NCBI GenBank assembly: GCA_028281065.1
Contig: JANQKN010000200.1
Location: forward strand, 1-64,000
DNA length: 64,000 nt
Source: Flavobacteriaceae bacterium
Lineage (GTDB): Bacteria; Bacteroidota; Bacteroidia; Flavobacteriales; Flavobacteriaceae
Direction of reading: 5' to 3'
Part shown: positions 34,409-43,928 of the stretch, one piece after another
Layout of the letters: the number at the start of each line of letters is the position of its first letter
Position numbering within the stretch: the stretch's first letter is position 1
Translations under genes and position numbers: made by a program
Notes under the pieces: generated by a model
Told to the model about the DNA's origin: nothing
The model's database searches: none
The model's input: the letters and a program-made list of their open reading frames with translations, nothing else

Positions 34409-34487
34409 AATTTTATATTTTTAAGAATTACTGAAGCAAACCTATGGTTACAGTTACCTACGGGGTTGCAAAACGCTGGTAAAACGA

Positions 34488-34505
34488 TTGTAAATTGTTT
34501 TACAA
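34488..34505. promoter_or_regulatory. Inverted repeat TTGTAAA-TTGT-TTTACAA in divergent region
   Basis: A perfect 7-bp dyad with a 4-base centre lies between the divergent starts at 34408 (minus) and 34541 (plus). The placement suits an operator controlling both genes; a weak hairpin is the alternative. Confidence 0.4.
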
Positions 34506-34540
34506 TTTGTAAACTACTGATTTTAAACAATATACATTTA

Positions 34541-35440
34541 TTGAGCCCTTCATCTAAAAAACGGTTCCAATTACTGAAAACTGCAGTAGCGGATACATTC
34601 CTTAGGGAAAATCACGCGCCGGCATCGTTTAAGGATTGGAAAGGGGACGAGATTGTGGCTTTCCAGGATGACCTGTTTCAAAAGACAAAAGGCCGTGTAA
34701 GCGAAAAGTGGTTTTATACCTATTTTAAAAATGAAGCCGAAAAATTACCCCGAATAGACATGCTCAATCTATTGAGCGTATATGCTGGGTATCCCAACTG
34801 GAATGCTTTTAATGCGGCACACGGTGGAGCTATTACAGCAAAACAAACAGGACGGAAACGGAAGTCTCTATGGTTGGTTTTACTTGTTGCTCCATTACTA
34901 GTGATCGTTTATTTTTTATTGAATCGGGAGAATGAGTTTCAATTCTGTATGATCGATGAGGATCAAAATAAAGCCATCACAAGAATACCGGTTAATATCA
35001 AAATCTTAACCGATGACGAGTCCCCAGTATACCTAAAAACAGACAGCCTGGGTTGTTTTAGTTATAGAACCAAGGAGCGTACCATTCGGTTTGTGGCTCA
35101 GTCACCATATCATAAAACCGATACCATTATAAGGCATATAGGTTCCAACGGTAACCCTACGGTGAAACTCTCCACAGATGACTACACCTTGATGCTCCGT
35201 TATTACAGTACCGGAAATGTAAAGGAGCTTCAAAAACGAAAAGAACAACTTCGTAGACTTATTGCCGATGACGCAGAGATCTATCAGGTTTTCCCCGAAC
35301 AGAGTGGGATCGAGATGTATTCTAAAGAAGAGTTTATAAATAAATTGACCATTCCTACGAGTAGCTTGAAGAACATCAACATTCTGGACAAAAGGTATTT
35401 AGACGGAAAAATTATAAAACTAAAATTCAGCATACAATGA
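34541..35440 (+). CDS. Single-pass membrane protein of unknown function, TTG start
   Basis: 299 residues from the TTG at 34541. The frame is open back to a TTG at 34466 and has no ATG before residue 70, so a non-ATG start is needed. MSPSSKKRFQLLKTAV begins a helical cytosolic domain (to about 110) with GRVSEKWFYTYFKNE and LLSVYAGYPNWNAF. A transmembrane segment follows (LWLVLLVAPLLVIVYFLL), then a periplasmic beta domain (FQFCMIDEDQNKAITRIPVN, carboxypeptidase-regulatory-like) and a C-terminal alpha/beta part. The plan of cytosolic helical domain, membrane segment and sensor is compatible with transmembrane signalling. Its stop overlaps the next start by four bases. Confidence 0.65.
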   Translation: MSPSSKKRFQLLKTAVADTFLRENHAPASFKDWKGDEIVAFQDDLFQKTKGRVSEKWFYTYFKNEAEKLPRIDMLNLLSVYAGYPNWNAFNAAHGGAITAKQTGRKRKSLWLVLLVAPLLVIVYFLLNRENEFQFCMIDEDQNKAITRIPVNIKILTDDESPVYLKTDSLGCFSYRTKERTIRFVAQSPYHKTDTIIRHIGSNGNPTVKLSTDDYTLMLRYYSTGNVKELQKRKEQLRRLIADDAEIYQVFPEQSGIEMYSKEEFINKLTIPTSSLKNINILDKRYLDGKIIKLKFSIQ

Positions 35441-35928
35441 AAAAACTATTGTACATAGTAGTTGCCTGCATGCTGGTTGCTTGTAACCAAGCATATAAAA
35501 GTGAAGTTCCTGCGAATGAAGATCTTTCAGAAATGGACAAAGTAGGAGAAGCAACAGAAGTAGAGACGAAGGTGATTCTAAACTACAAGGTTCTTGCCGA
35601 GCAAAAACTTAACGATTATGCAGACCTCTTAAGGTTGCAACAGCAACACCCTGAATTTGAAGAGGAGATAGCCAAGCAACTCATGCAGCTGTCCAAAGAT
35701 TCAATCATTCCTTTTTCTGAAACAAAGAAGATTGTGATTAGCGAACTTCAGCAGATAGGGGAGGTTCAGGATATTTCCGATTCTGTACAACAAGTCACCT
35801 TTAGCATACAGGTTGAGACCGATACTTCGGTACTTCGTGACACCCTAAATGCGATATTTACTACGCGACAGGTGCAGCTTGATGATACCGAGCACACTAC
35901 AGTTAAAGTTTCTTTCGAAAAACAGTAA
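35437..35928 (+). CDS. Lipoprotein with DUF4349-like N-terminal signature
   Basis: 163 residues. Lipobox MLVAC (Cys 16), then NQAYKSEVP and EDLSEMDKVGEATE, close to the CNQASYTEDLAMDKVG start of the DUF4349 protein encoded divergently. The rest has a helical segment (NYKVLAEQKLNDYADLLRLQQQ) and a beta part with TFSIQVETDTSVLRDTL. No family recognised for the body. Coupled to the preceding membrane protein by an ATGA overlap. The shared motif suggests the three products act in one envelope system. Confidence 0.65.
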   Translation: MKKLLYIVVACMLVACNQAYKSEVPANEDLSEMDKVGEATEVETKVILNYKVLAEQKLNDYADLLRLQQQHPEFEEEIAKQLMQLSKDSIIPFSETKKIVISELQQIGEVQDISDSVQQVTFSIQVETDTSVLRDTLNAIFTTRQVQLDDTEHTTVKVSFEKQ

Positions 35929-36011
35929 TGCGACGGAGTACCTATATTTCTTTAAATTTTTTCAATCTGGCTTTATTTTTGATCGAATGAAATATGATTA
36001 ACCCTAACCCT

Positions 36012-36980
36012 ATGAAGCGTCTTGCCCTATTTTTTGTATGGATTCTGATGTTGAAACCACTTTACGCTCAGGATACATACAATGAAGACATTACAGGTGA
36101 ATATACTGTGATCTCCACCAATGGATTAAACCTAAGGTCTGCTCCAGGTTCTCAATCCAAAGTACTGAAAAGACTCTCTTTCGGGACTAAGGTAACCGTT
36201 TTGGAAAACAAATATTTTCGTAGGGATACTATTGGGGCAAAGGTTTTTTACCATGGAAACAGGAAAAGCGAACACCCTATCATTGGTCACTGGGTAAAAG
36301 TATTGCACAAAAACACAGAAGGATTTCTTTTCGACCCCTATCTAGAGAATTTGGCTTCCTTGGACAACTATCAATACTTAGTAGATGATTCCGAGAAGTA
36401 TTTAAACAAGGATTTTGTGCTGTTATTTCCGGGGGAGGACTGTTATAACAATTTTTGGCCCATAGAAGGGATGAACTTATTGGGTTGCTACAAAGATGGT
36501 GACGGGTTTAAGTTAAAAAAGATCGAGTTGAGTTATTACAAAAGCTGGATCGATCCCAATTCTGCAAATGCCGAAATGGAAATAAACTTATGGATTGGAG
36601 CCAAAGACAACAAAGACCTACTATTTATTGTGGGAAGTAAAGGGAAGCTAAAAGAAGGAAAGCTTAGTGGCGTATATGGCTCCACATCATTAGGGAATAT
36701 TGAACAATTTGAAAAGCTTGACGTAGTTGGGTCTATGGAGGAATCTAAATTAATTCTGAAAGAATCCTCAAAAAAACAAGTGTTGAATCCTAAATCACCC
36801 CATCTTTATCCAACTTATACCGTAATTTGGGAAGGGGATCTGGACTTCGATGGAAAGTTGGATTACATCATTTCCTTTGGGGATAAATCTCAAAACACCT
36901 ATTTGTTCCTGAGTAGCCAAGCAGAAGAAGGAGAATTAGTAAAACCCGTAGCTGTATTTTTTAGTGGTTATTGCTGTTAG
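36012..36980 (+). CDS. Secreted SH3b-domain protein
   Basis: 322 residues from the ATG at 36012, which starts the signal peptide MKRLALFFVWILMLKPLYAQ; an ATG at 35994 only adds NPNP. A bacterial SH3 domain lies at about 30-105 (YTVISTNGLNLRSAPGSQSKVLKRL, HWVKVLHKNTEGFLFDPYLE). The remaining part is a beta-rich domain with an FG-GAP-like acidic loop near the end (DLDFDGKLDYIISFGD). SH3b domains bind cell-wall peptides or other ligands; function here unknown. It is convergent with the T9SS protein at 36988, with only 7 bases between the stops. Confidence 0.7.
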   Translation: MKRLALFFVWILMLKPLYAQDTYNEDITGEYTVISTNGLNLRSAPGSQSKVLKRLSFGTKVTVLENKYFRRDTIGAKVFYHGNRKSEHPIIGHWVKVLHKNTEGFLFDPYLENLASLDNYQYLVDDSEKYLNKDFVLLFPGEDCYNNFWPIEGMNLLGCYKDGDGFKLKKIELSYYKSWIDPNSANAEMEINLWIGAKDNKDLLFIVGSKGKLKEGKLSGVYGSTSLGNIEQFEKLDVVGSMEESKLILKESSKKQVLNPKSPHLYPTYTVIWEGDLDFDGKLDYIISFGDKSQNTYLFLSSQAEEGELVKPVAVFFSGYCC

Positions 36981-36987
36981 CTCACGG

Positions 36988-38286
36988 TCATTCCACCAAC
37001 ACCTTAATGGATTGATACCCAAAATAGGTATAGAGTGCAAGGAAGTAGGATCCTTGGGCAAGACCTTTAGTGTTCCAAGAAACCGTATGTTCCCCTTTGG
37101 GTTTTCTTCCTTCCCATAGGGTTTGTACCCGTTGGCCATCTGCAGTATATAAGCTCAATTCGCAATAAGTGTTGTTTACAAGATCCACAAGGATTTCGGT
37201 TTGGGTGGTAACGGGATTAGAACCCATAAGTTTTAGGGTATGCCCTTTGGGTGTTGGTACTATAACATCTGCGACACCCAAGGTCGGATCCGAATAACGA
37301 TACACGTTTACCCCCGAACCAAACATTAGTGTGCTGTTCACCCGAAAAAACCGATTGAAACTTTGTCCTATGTCTGGTTGATATTCCCAGGTTTGTCCCC
37401 CATCTTCCGTTTCGTAGAACAATTGGCTAAAGCCGCCTATCCACCCAAGGTCTTCGTTAAGTAAGCCAATGCCCTGCATGGTCCCAGAGGTATTGGAAGT
37501 TTCTACCGTTTGTAATTGCCAACTCTGTCCGCTATCTACCGACTTAAAATACTGTGGACTGGGTTCAAACTCTTCGATGGATGCATAAAAAATAGCATCG
37601 TCGAGCATTTGTAGCTTCCAAGCGCGTTGGTTGGTATGTTCGCCAATGGCGAGTTCGTTCCACGTAGTTCCACCATCCGTGGTTCCGATAACAATAGCTT
37701 TTAAACCTGTTCCTTGAGCACTTTGCCCTACGGCAAATCCCCGATTGGAATCCACGAAGTGGATGTCCACCAAACCATTGCATAGCGATGCCATACTATT
37801 ATAGGTCCAAGTTTCCCCTTGATCTGTGGTTTTCATGATGTAGGCCGATCCAAAAAAGACTCCTGTAATGAAGAGGGTGTTTTCGTCTGCCATGGACATA
37901 CCACAAATCCCAGGTACATTTACAGGCAGGGTGTTGGAGATGTTGGTCCAGCTTTGCCCACCGTCTGTGGTTTTCAGTAACGTGGCAGAAGGGTTCCCGT
38001 TGGCAAGGGTTCCCGCAAAGCCAATTTGGGTATCGTAAAATTCGATACTCCTAAAGTAATGGTCACCGTTGAGGTGTTGTTGGCTCCAGGTTTCGCCCCC
38101 ATCCGAAGTATGTAGGATCTGCCCAGCACCATCGGCAACCCATCCGTGGTTTTCATCTACAAAGTACATGTCTTCAAAACGCCAACTTAGGGTGCTGGCG
38201 CCAAGAGTTTCCCAACTTTGCGCAATAACAGTCGTACAACAAAAAAACAAGGCAATGGGGAAGCAAAGGGAAGTGAGGTATTTCAT
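36988..38286 (-). CDS. Ycf48-like beta-propeller with T9SS sorting domain
   Basis: 432 residues. Signal peptide to about 22 (TTVIAQS). Repeated propeller blades carry the Ycf48/BNR consensus: HTSDGGETW, KTTDGGQSWTN, KTTDQGETWT, GTTDGGTTW, KSVDSGQSW and ETEDGGQTWEY. The last ~85 residues are a T9SS type A sorting domain (LMGSNPVTTQTEIL to SIKVLVE). A secreted or surface propeller of unknown ligand. The relation to the photosystem factor is one of fold only, since this is not a phototroph context. Confidence 0.82.
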   Translation of the reverse strand: MKYLTSLCFPIALFFCCTTVIAQSWETLGASTLSWRFEDMYFVDENHGWVADGAGQILHTSDGGETWSQQHLNGDHYFRSIEFYDTQIGFAGTLANGNPSATLLKTTDGGQSWTNISNTLPVNVPGICGMSMADENTLFITGVFFGSAYIMKTTDQGETWTYNSMASLCNGLVDIHFVDSNRGFAVGQSAQGTGLKAIVIGTTDGGTTWNELAIGEHTNQRAWKLQMLDDAIFYASIEEFEPSPQYFKSVDSGQSWQLQTVETSNTSGTMQGIGLLNEDLGWIGGFSQLFYETEDGGQTWEYQPDIGQSFNRFFRVNSTLMFGSGVNVYRYSDPTLGVADVIVPTPKGHTLKLMGSNPVTTQTEILVDLVNNTYCELSLYTADGQRVQTLWEGRKPKGEHTVSWNTKGLAQGSYFLALYTYFGYQSIKVLVE

Positions 38287-38360
38287 CGATTCGATTTTAG
38301 GGATAACACCCCAAAATTATTTTCCAGCATCCATTTAAAATAGGAAAAAAACGAAATCCG

Positions 38361-39170
38361 TTAGCCAACCCTAAGGTTCAGAATATCTCCATTAGGATTG
38401 ATCGATTTAAGGAATTGCAATGGGTTTAACCCAGTAAACTGTTTAAAATCACGAATGCAATGGGACTGATCGTAATAACGGTGCTTAAATGCCAATTGGG
38501 TTAATGATTCGTGGTTTCCCCTCCGCAAATCGCCGATGATGTTGTTGATTCTCTGTGTACGCAAAAAAAGCTTTGGGGAGATACCTACCTCCCTTTTAAA
38601 GCGTTGCTCCAATCGTCTAACACCAATTCCTAGACGTCCAAGGTTGACAGAAGTATTGTGAAGGGATACGTTAGAGAAAAAAGGTTGCAAACTTGTTGTT
38701 TCACTATTGTTTACAAAAGGCGAAAGGTATTTTTCTACATGGTTAACCCTTTCTTCGAGTCCTTTGGAGAGATAGATTTTTTCTTGAAGGGTTTGAATTT
38801 CATTCAACCCTAAGTCCGTTAAATCAACACAACTATTCGTAAGGTGATGCATATCCGTTTTCCAGATGCTATAGGCAGTCCAAGGATAAAATTTCACCCC
38901 AAAAACATCCAGATCGCTTTTTGGGAGCCATAAATCCACATGCTTTTTTATCTGTCCAAATACATGAAACCGGCCCGTTCTAGGATTAGTTACATTATCG
39001 GGGAAGTTGCATTGCCACGGATTGCCTAAATGAAAAACCCAATCCACGTACCCATCAGGCACAAACCGATAAGGAACCGCATCCGAATCGCTTTTGGACA
39101 ATCGTAAGGTCCAGAAATAGGCGATTAGGTGTTGGTATGGATGCGAAGGAAGGTGTTTTTCGAAAACCAT
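38361..39170 (-). CDS. AraC-family transcriptional regulator
   Basis: 269 residues from the ATG at 39170; the frame continues to a codon at 39209, but MVFEKHLPSHPYQHLIAYFW is the usual start. An N-terminal ligand or sensor region of the DUF6597 kind (YRFVPDGYVDWVFHLG, FGVKFYPW) precedes a C-terminal double helix-turn-helix (LGRLGIGVRRLEQRFKREVG, LTQLAFKHRYYDQSHCIRDF, FTGLNPLQFL). DNA-binding activator or repressor with unknown inducer. Flanking genes encode secreted proteins, but no target is visible. A terminator of the upstream gene lies at 39219. Confidence 0.88.
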   Translation of the reverse strand: MVFEKHLPSHPYQHLIAYFWTLRLSKSDSDAVPYRFVPDGYVDWVFHLGNPWQCNFPDNVTNPRTGRFHVFGQIKKHVDLWLPKSDLDVFGVKFYPWTAYSIWKTDMHHLTNSCVDLTDLGLNEIQTLQEKIYLSKGLEERVNHVEKYLSPFVNNSETTSLQPFFSNVSLHNTSVNLGRLGIGVRRLEQRFKREVGISPKLFLRTQRINNIIGDLRRGNHESLTQLAFKHRYYDQSHCIRDFKQFTGLNPLQFLKSINPNGDILNLRVG

Positions 39171-39218
39171 AGCTAAATGTACACAATTTAAAAGTAGGTC
39201 GATAAGCAAATCTTGCTA

Positions 39219-39247
39219 TAAAAAAGCACCTCAAAGGAGGTGCTTTT
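39219..39247 (-). terminator. Intrinsic terminator
   Basis: AAGCACCTC and GAGGTGCTT form a 9-bp stem around a short loop. On the minus strand it ends in TTTTTT, just after the stop of the gene at 39259. Confidence 0.85.
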
Positions 39248-39258
39248 CTACATTAAAA

Positions 39259-41100
39259 CTATTCTTTCACGATTTTTTTCGTGGTTTGCTTTCCATTGTT
39301 AAATACCGTACAGAGATACACTCCGGGGTTCCATCTCGAAACATCTATTTGGAGTTCCTGTTTTTCGGTTTTTCCTGAAAAATATTCCTTCCCCATAATA
39401 TCCTTGATACGTATTTGTGTTTCCCCTTGGATTTTGTTTGCTGAAAGATCCAACGTAATGGAGTCCTTGGCGGGATTGGGGGAAATGCCTACTTCCAAAC
39501 CTTCCTTCTGTGTTGGTGCAGGCGTAGGGACTATATTAAAATTGGGTCTCACCTCATGCGGATCAGACTCTTCTTCTCCCAAAACACGTTCGCAACAGGC
39601 AATGGTGAAAAATTTATCCACAGAATGCCAAGGGCTTCCCACAGCCAATCGGAAACGGTATACCTTATTGGGGCGCAATTGGTACCCAGCAGGTAGAAAA
39701 CTGGCAATGTCTATGTTGTTGGGTACCGTACAACCCGTACATACCCATGCCGAATGCAATATGAGGATGTCGTTCCAACCCAGAAGATCGAATTCTGCGA
39801 TTTCCACAAAATAACCGTCTTCATTACAACTGTCGGTTCCATCTACCAAAAGATCGTCCACCAAGCACAACTCAGCAACATCTTGAGGCCCATATAGCGA
39901 TGGCATCTGGATAATCCTATTGGGGAATCGGAAATCGAAGTCGGCCGTAGGAGGCGCTCCCACCAGACAATCCGAACAATTGAATACTTGGTAATGGGGT
40001 TTCCTGTTGGTATGGTAGTCGGTTCCCTGATTGCTCTTATCGCCAGCTAGTGTGAACTTACAGTCGTAAATGGCCGAAGCCCAAGAACCATTCATGTTTC
40101 CTCCTTCCTGATAAAAATGGATAAACGAGTTCCCCGCATCGTACAAAAGAGCACGGGCCCTGCTATTGTCGGTCCAGGAAATCAGTAAGCGATCGTTATT
40201 GTCTACGTTTACCTTCGTTTTTGTATTTCCGAAGATTGTTGAGGTGGTTCCCCCTGAGATTCTTTTTATTCCAGAAAGGCCATTAATATAAAAAACTTCG
40301 CCATTGGATCGCAATGCCACTTGGTGCGAATTGTTGCTTTCCAGGTTTCTTCTGCTAAACCCTCCAGTAAATGGATAGATAGCACTTACGGTTGAAGCCG
40401 CTGGGTTTGCTGCATTGTAATTGTACTTTTTGATATAGGAAGTTAAACTCGCATCTACACCACGGGAATACCCGATTAGGATCTTTCCATTGTTATAATC
40501 CATGAATTGGGACCGAAGGTTGGAGGTAGGTGGGTGATAATGGGTAATGTTATTGGCAACACTAATGTTCCCTTTATAGGTAAGTACCCAGTTATAACTT
40601 TTAATCCTCAAGTTATTCCCCTCAAACAAGGAGACCAAAACATCGTTGTTATTGGCAATTTCCAAATCGAACATAGCTCCCCCAATATTGTGGTTTACTA
40701 TATTTTGCCCTACCAAGGATCCCGTTGAATTAAATTGTTTCAGGACAAGTTTACTTACTGTGCCATAGTTTTGAACCCCCAGCACATAAATAAAGTTATT
40801 GCTGGAAATTTTTACACGGCTCACTACGTACCCCACATTAAATACGGCAATATCCGAAGTAAGCGGAATACCATTGGAGTCGAAAATTTTTAGAAAGGTA
40901 CCTGTACTCCCAGGAGCTGGACTGGGATTCTGGTTTCCATAGGTGACGACCATGTACTGGTCGTTCATGTCGGTATCCACTTTCCAGTTGGGCTGTGAAT
41001 AGTTGGTCGCTGGGGTCGATGGTGTAATATTCCACTGCCCGTAAAGTGTTGGTGCCATGAATAGGATGGCCATACATACTAAAAGTTTTAGAGTTTTCAT
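39259..41100 (-). CDS. Large secreted protein with T9SS sorting domain
   Basis: 613 residues. Signal peptide to about 21 (MAPTLYGQ). Residues 25-370 form repeated beta blades with periodic small motifs (FLKIFDSNGIPL, LVLKQFNSTGSL, YIKKYNYNA), probably a propeller of the kind that reads out as cell-surface WD/Kelch-like repeats. A Cys-rich segment about 370-500 follows (NCSDCL, CTGCTVP, ACCERVL), then a T9SS type A domain (VGISPNPAKDSI to TTKKIVKE). No catalytic motif seen. Its function is unknown; export to the surface is inferred from the tail. Confidence 0.75.
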   Translation of the reverse strand: MKTLKLLVCMAILFMAPTLYGQWNITPSTPATNYSQPNWKVDTDMNDQYMVVTYGNQNPSPAPGSTGTFLKIFDSNGIPLTSDIAVFNVGYVVSRVKISSNNFIYVLGVQNYGTVSKLVLKQFNSTGSLVGQNIVNHNIGGAMFDLEIANNNDVLVSLFEGNNLRIKSYNWVLTYKGNISVANNITHYHPPTSNLRSQFMDYNNGKILIGYSRGVDASLTSYIKKYNYNAANPAASTVSAIYPFTGGFSRRNLESNNSHQVALRSNGEVFYINGLSGIKRISGGTTSTIFGNTKTKVNVDNNDRLLISWTDNSRARALLYDAGNSFIHFYQEGGNMNGSWASAIYDCKFTLAGDKSNQGTDYHTNRKPHYQVFNCSDCLVGAPPTADFDFRFPNRIIQMPSLYGPQDVAELCLVDDLLVDGTDSCNEDGYFVEIAEFDLLGWNDILILHSAWVCTGCTVPNNIDIASFLPAGYQLRPNKVYRFRLAVGSPWHSVDKFFTIACCERVLGEEESDPHEVRPNFNIVPTPAPTQKEGLEVGISPNPAKDSITLDLSANKIQGETQIRIKDIMGKEYFSGKTEKQELQIDVSRWNPGVYLCTVFNNGKQTTKKIVKE

Positions 41101-41410
41101 GATTTCTAATTTTTTAAAGTGTTATACCATCACATCCAGCACAAGGGATTTTGTTACCCTATCGTATTACCTTATGTTTTTATTTTTTTGGTTTCCAGTG
41201 GAGTATATTGTAAATAAGGAGGGTTGTGGATAATTAAGACTCAATCTGTTGATTGGATAGAATGTCTATGAGCGGCTTTAGTGCAAAGAGCTTACACGTA
41301 TATAAATTCATGAAAGACTTATACGATATACAAATGGAAGAAGTTGGACTGGGTATTTTACCCTAAAATAGTCCAATACATTACTTGTTGAAGCTATGTA
41401 TTTTTAATTT
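41101..41410. other. Intergenic region between two T9SS-cargo genes, nothing clear
   Basis: 310 AT-rich bases. Open frames do not exceed about 35 codons, and no strong hairpin or consensus promoter was found. It must contain the minus-strand promoter of the gene ending at 39259. Confidence 0.4.
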
Positions 41411-43144
41411 TTACTCTACAATGACTTTGTAAGAAGATTGTACGGCTCCGTTTTTTAGAGTAACCAAGTACATACCTTTAGAAAATGCCTCCATGTTTAA
41501 AGTGGATGAAGTAGTATCCATGATTTGAGCAAAGAGCTTTCTTCCATGGATATCCCGAATATGGACTTCAAAATCTTGAACTCCTTCGGGAGCTTTTATC
41601 TGTACCAAGCCAGAGCTTGGGTTGGGATAGAGTGTAAATGCCTGTTGCTGGGACTCCTCTATGGAAAGCGTACTTCCTTCAACGAGGGTAAGGTGGTTGT
41701 TTATATCAGGATTTTCCAATACATCTACGATTCCACTTAACCAAGTCACTTTTAAATAGTCGATGGATGTGGCATCCCCGATGCCAAAGAATTCGTAAGC
41801 TGAGTTTTGTCCTAAATAACCTTCCCCGCACAGAGTATAGTTGTATTGCTTTTCACCATTCACCGAAATCTCCATCATCGAACCAATTCCTTGCCGGTTG
41901 CTTTCGGTACCTTCCAATTTTACCTTGAGCCAATTTTGGGTTTGGGGGCATTCGTTTTTCCAAATAAAGATGTCGTTGGGGGCAAAGTTTAACACGATCA
42001 TATCTGGAAAACCATCGTTGTCGATGTCCCCTATGGCATTGGCATAACTAATGGCTGTGTCATTTTCGAAGCCAGCATCTTCAGGAATGGTATAGTTTCC
42101 TGTGCCATCATTTTCATAAAAAGCAGAAGTTAGATGCAACTCGGGATCGGTCCAAGAACTGCTTACGTAGAGATCCAGATCGCTGTCGTTATCGGCATCC
42201 AAATAAACAGCGCCCCAAGCTACAGTCTCCATAAGGGTGCCGTTGGCTGCTGCAACGTCTGTAAAAGTATTGTCGCCGTTATTCCTAAAGAAGGCATTTC
42301 CTTCTGGGGTGTTGGTTACATAGATATCCATCCACCCGTCCCGGTCGTAGTCACCTATAGCAGTAGACATGGCATTAATGGCAATATCCGTTCCCGTGGC
42401 GGCTCCCACTTCGGTATAAGTACCATCCCCGTTATTACGGTACATGAGGTTTGGATTTTGGGGGCGGTCATTGGCAATGTAAATGTCCTGCCATCCATCG
42501 TTATTGTAATCGAAAAACGAGGAACAAAAACTAACGTGATCTTCTAAAGGCAAACCTGTTTCAACGGTAACATTGGTAAAAGTGCCATCCCCATTATTCC
42601 TGAATAGTTTGTTGTGATAAATAGGATCGTCTTCATGGCGGGAATTTTGAAACAGATCGAGCCATCCGTCATTATTGTAATCCCCCCAAGAAGCCCCCCA
42701 GTCGTGAAGATCTGAGGAAGCAAGCCCTGCAGCTTCAGTAATATCCGTAAACGACATAGTTCCATCGTTTTCGTACAGTCGTCTGCTATGGGTGTTACTG
42801 GAAGCATACAGATCGTAGTCACCATCGTTGTCGAAATCGACCCAAACCACACTTTTGGTTTCCCCCATATTGTCGTCTAATCCTAAGTCTATCTCCTGAA
42901 AGGCGCCTTGCGTATTTCTATAAAACCGAACAGGTTCTCCTAGTTCGGAAGTAACGGTTATATCATCCCATCCATCGTTGTCGAAATCGAAAAACGAAAT
43001 ACCCCCGCCTAGGGTTCCTCCTCCGAACGAGGAGCCGGAACACCCCAAAAGGGCTGCTTGCTCACTAAATAGGATTTGAGCATGTAAAGGAAGGAAAACA
43101 CAGCATAAAAATGCTAATACGAAGATGGAACGGATCGTTTTCAT
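41411..43144 (-). CDS. FG-GAP/VCBS-repeat protein with UnbV domain and T9SS sorting domain
   Basis: 577 residues. Signal peptide to about 22. Six or more FG-GAP/VCBS repeats with Ca-binding loops of the form DFDNDGxxD (FFDFDNDGWDD, DFDNDGDYDLY, DYNNDGWLDLF, DYNNDGWQDIY, DYDRDGWMDIY, DADNDSDLDLY) build a seven-bladed propeller. An ASPIC/UnbV domain follows near 400-480 (GIGSMMEISVNGEKQYNY, VTWLSGIVDVL), then a T9SS type A domain (TLYPNPSSGLVQI to SSYKVIVE). This is the CRTAC1-like family, secreted and probably Ca-dependent in binding. Function unknown. Confidence 0.88.
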   Translation of the reverse strand: MKTIRSIFVLAFLCCVFLPLHAQILFSEQAALLGCSGSSFGGGTLGGGISFFDFDNDGWDDITVTSELGEPVRFYRNTQGAFQEIDLGLDDNMGETKSVVWVDFDNDGDYDLYASSNTHSRRLYENDGTMSFTDITEAAGLASSDLHDWGASWGDYNNDGWLDLFQNSRHEDDPIYHNKLFRNNGDGTFTNVTVETGLPLEDHVSFCSSFFDYNNDGWQDIYIANDRPQNPNLMYRNNGDGTYTEVGAATGTDIAINAMSTAIGDYDRDGWMDIYVTNTPEGNAFFRNNGDNTFTDVAAANGTLMETVAWGAVYLDADNDSDLDLYVSSSWTDPELHLTSAFYENDGTGNYTIPEDAGFENDTAISYANAIGDIDNDGFPDMIVLNFAPNDIFIWKNECPQTQNWLKVKLEGTESNRQGIGSMMEISVNGEKQYNYTLCGEGYLGQNSAYEFFGIGDATSIDYLKVTWLSGIVDVLENPDINNHLTLVEGSTLSIEESQQQAFTLYPNPSSGLVQIKAPEGVQDFEVHIRDIHGRKLFAQIMDTTSSTLNMEAFSKGMYLVTLKNGAVQSSYKVIVE

Positions 43145-43331
43145 AAGGATTAGTTGGTATCAAGCTACTCAAATATAACGAATTATGAGAATACTTTTAC
43201 TTTTTGGAGTCGCTCTCTTGGATACAACAATTATGGGGTGTTTACCCCTGCAAAACAGGTTGCCCACCCCGTGTTTTCCTGGTAGTTACTTTGGTTATTT
43301 GCTGTATTAGTAACCATTAAATCTTTTAAAT

Positions 43332-43868
43332 ATGAAAAATTATGTCAATTGGGTCATGGGCCTACTGGTTGTAGTAAGTATTTCGATTGGTTGTGACAAA
43401 GATGACACAGTACCTGTAACGAATGCTAATCTCGAACAAGAGTTAAACAACAGTGAACGTGGGTTGTTCTTTCCATGGGATTATGTTATGGATTGGCGAT
43501 ACAGTAGGGCAGAATGCGCTACGGGACCTGGGGTTTGCTTTAGAAACGGATATGGTGACATTTTTAGGATGTATACCAAACCGGGCGATGATTACGTAAG
43601 TGAAGTTACCCGCTTTATGGATCGGCTTATGGCCGATAATGACGATCCAGATGATGGATTGATTGTTTTTAGTATCGAAGGAAATACCCTTCGTCTTATC
43701 TTTTCAAGGGCATTGGAGGAAGATGTGTTTATCGTGGAAGAAGATCAGGTAATTCGTGGCGAATTAGCCGAACGATTGGGTCGCGAGCAGATTAGTATTC
43801 CAGCGGGCGAATACGAAGTACATTATGGAAGCTTCGAGCACGGAGAATCCTATATCAATGTAGAATAG
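43332..43868 (+). CDS. Lipoprotein of unknown function
   Basis: 178 residues. Lipobox SISIGC (Cys 21) followed by DKDD, an acidic stretch typical of surface lipoproteins in this phylum. The mature part has two Cys (RAECATGPGVC) likely bridged, and an alternating hydrophobic/acidic beta region (GLIVFSIEGNTLRLIF, EYEVHYGSFEHG). No family recognised. It stands alone, with a terminator at 43905. Confidence 0.6.
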   Translation: MKNYVNWVMGLLVVVSISIGCDKDDTVPVTNANLEQELNNSERGLFFPWDYVMDWRYSRAECATGPGVCFRNGYGDIFRMYTKPGDDYVSEVTRFMDRLMADNDDPDDGLIVFSIEGNTLRLIFSRALEEDVFIVEEDQVIRGELAERLGREQISIPAGEYEVHYGSFEHGESYINVE

Positions 43869-43904
43869 TTGCAAAACCCCCATTTTTTTGGGTGTATGAA
43901 GAAA

Positions 43905-43928
43905 AAAGGCCTCTCATGAGAGGCCTTT
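43905..43928. terminator. Intrinsic terminator
   Basis: AAAGGCCTCT, loop CATG and AGAGGCCTTT form a perfect 10-bp stem with A and T runs on each side, so it could act in both directions. It follows the lipoprotein gene by 36 bases. Confidence 0.75.

Noticed and set aside
36988..38286. A photosystem II assembly role for the Ycf48-like protein
   Set aside because: Only the propeller motif is shared; the T9SS tail and the surrounding genes show a secreted protein in a non-photosynthetic bacterium.
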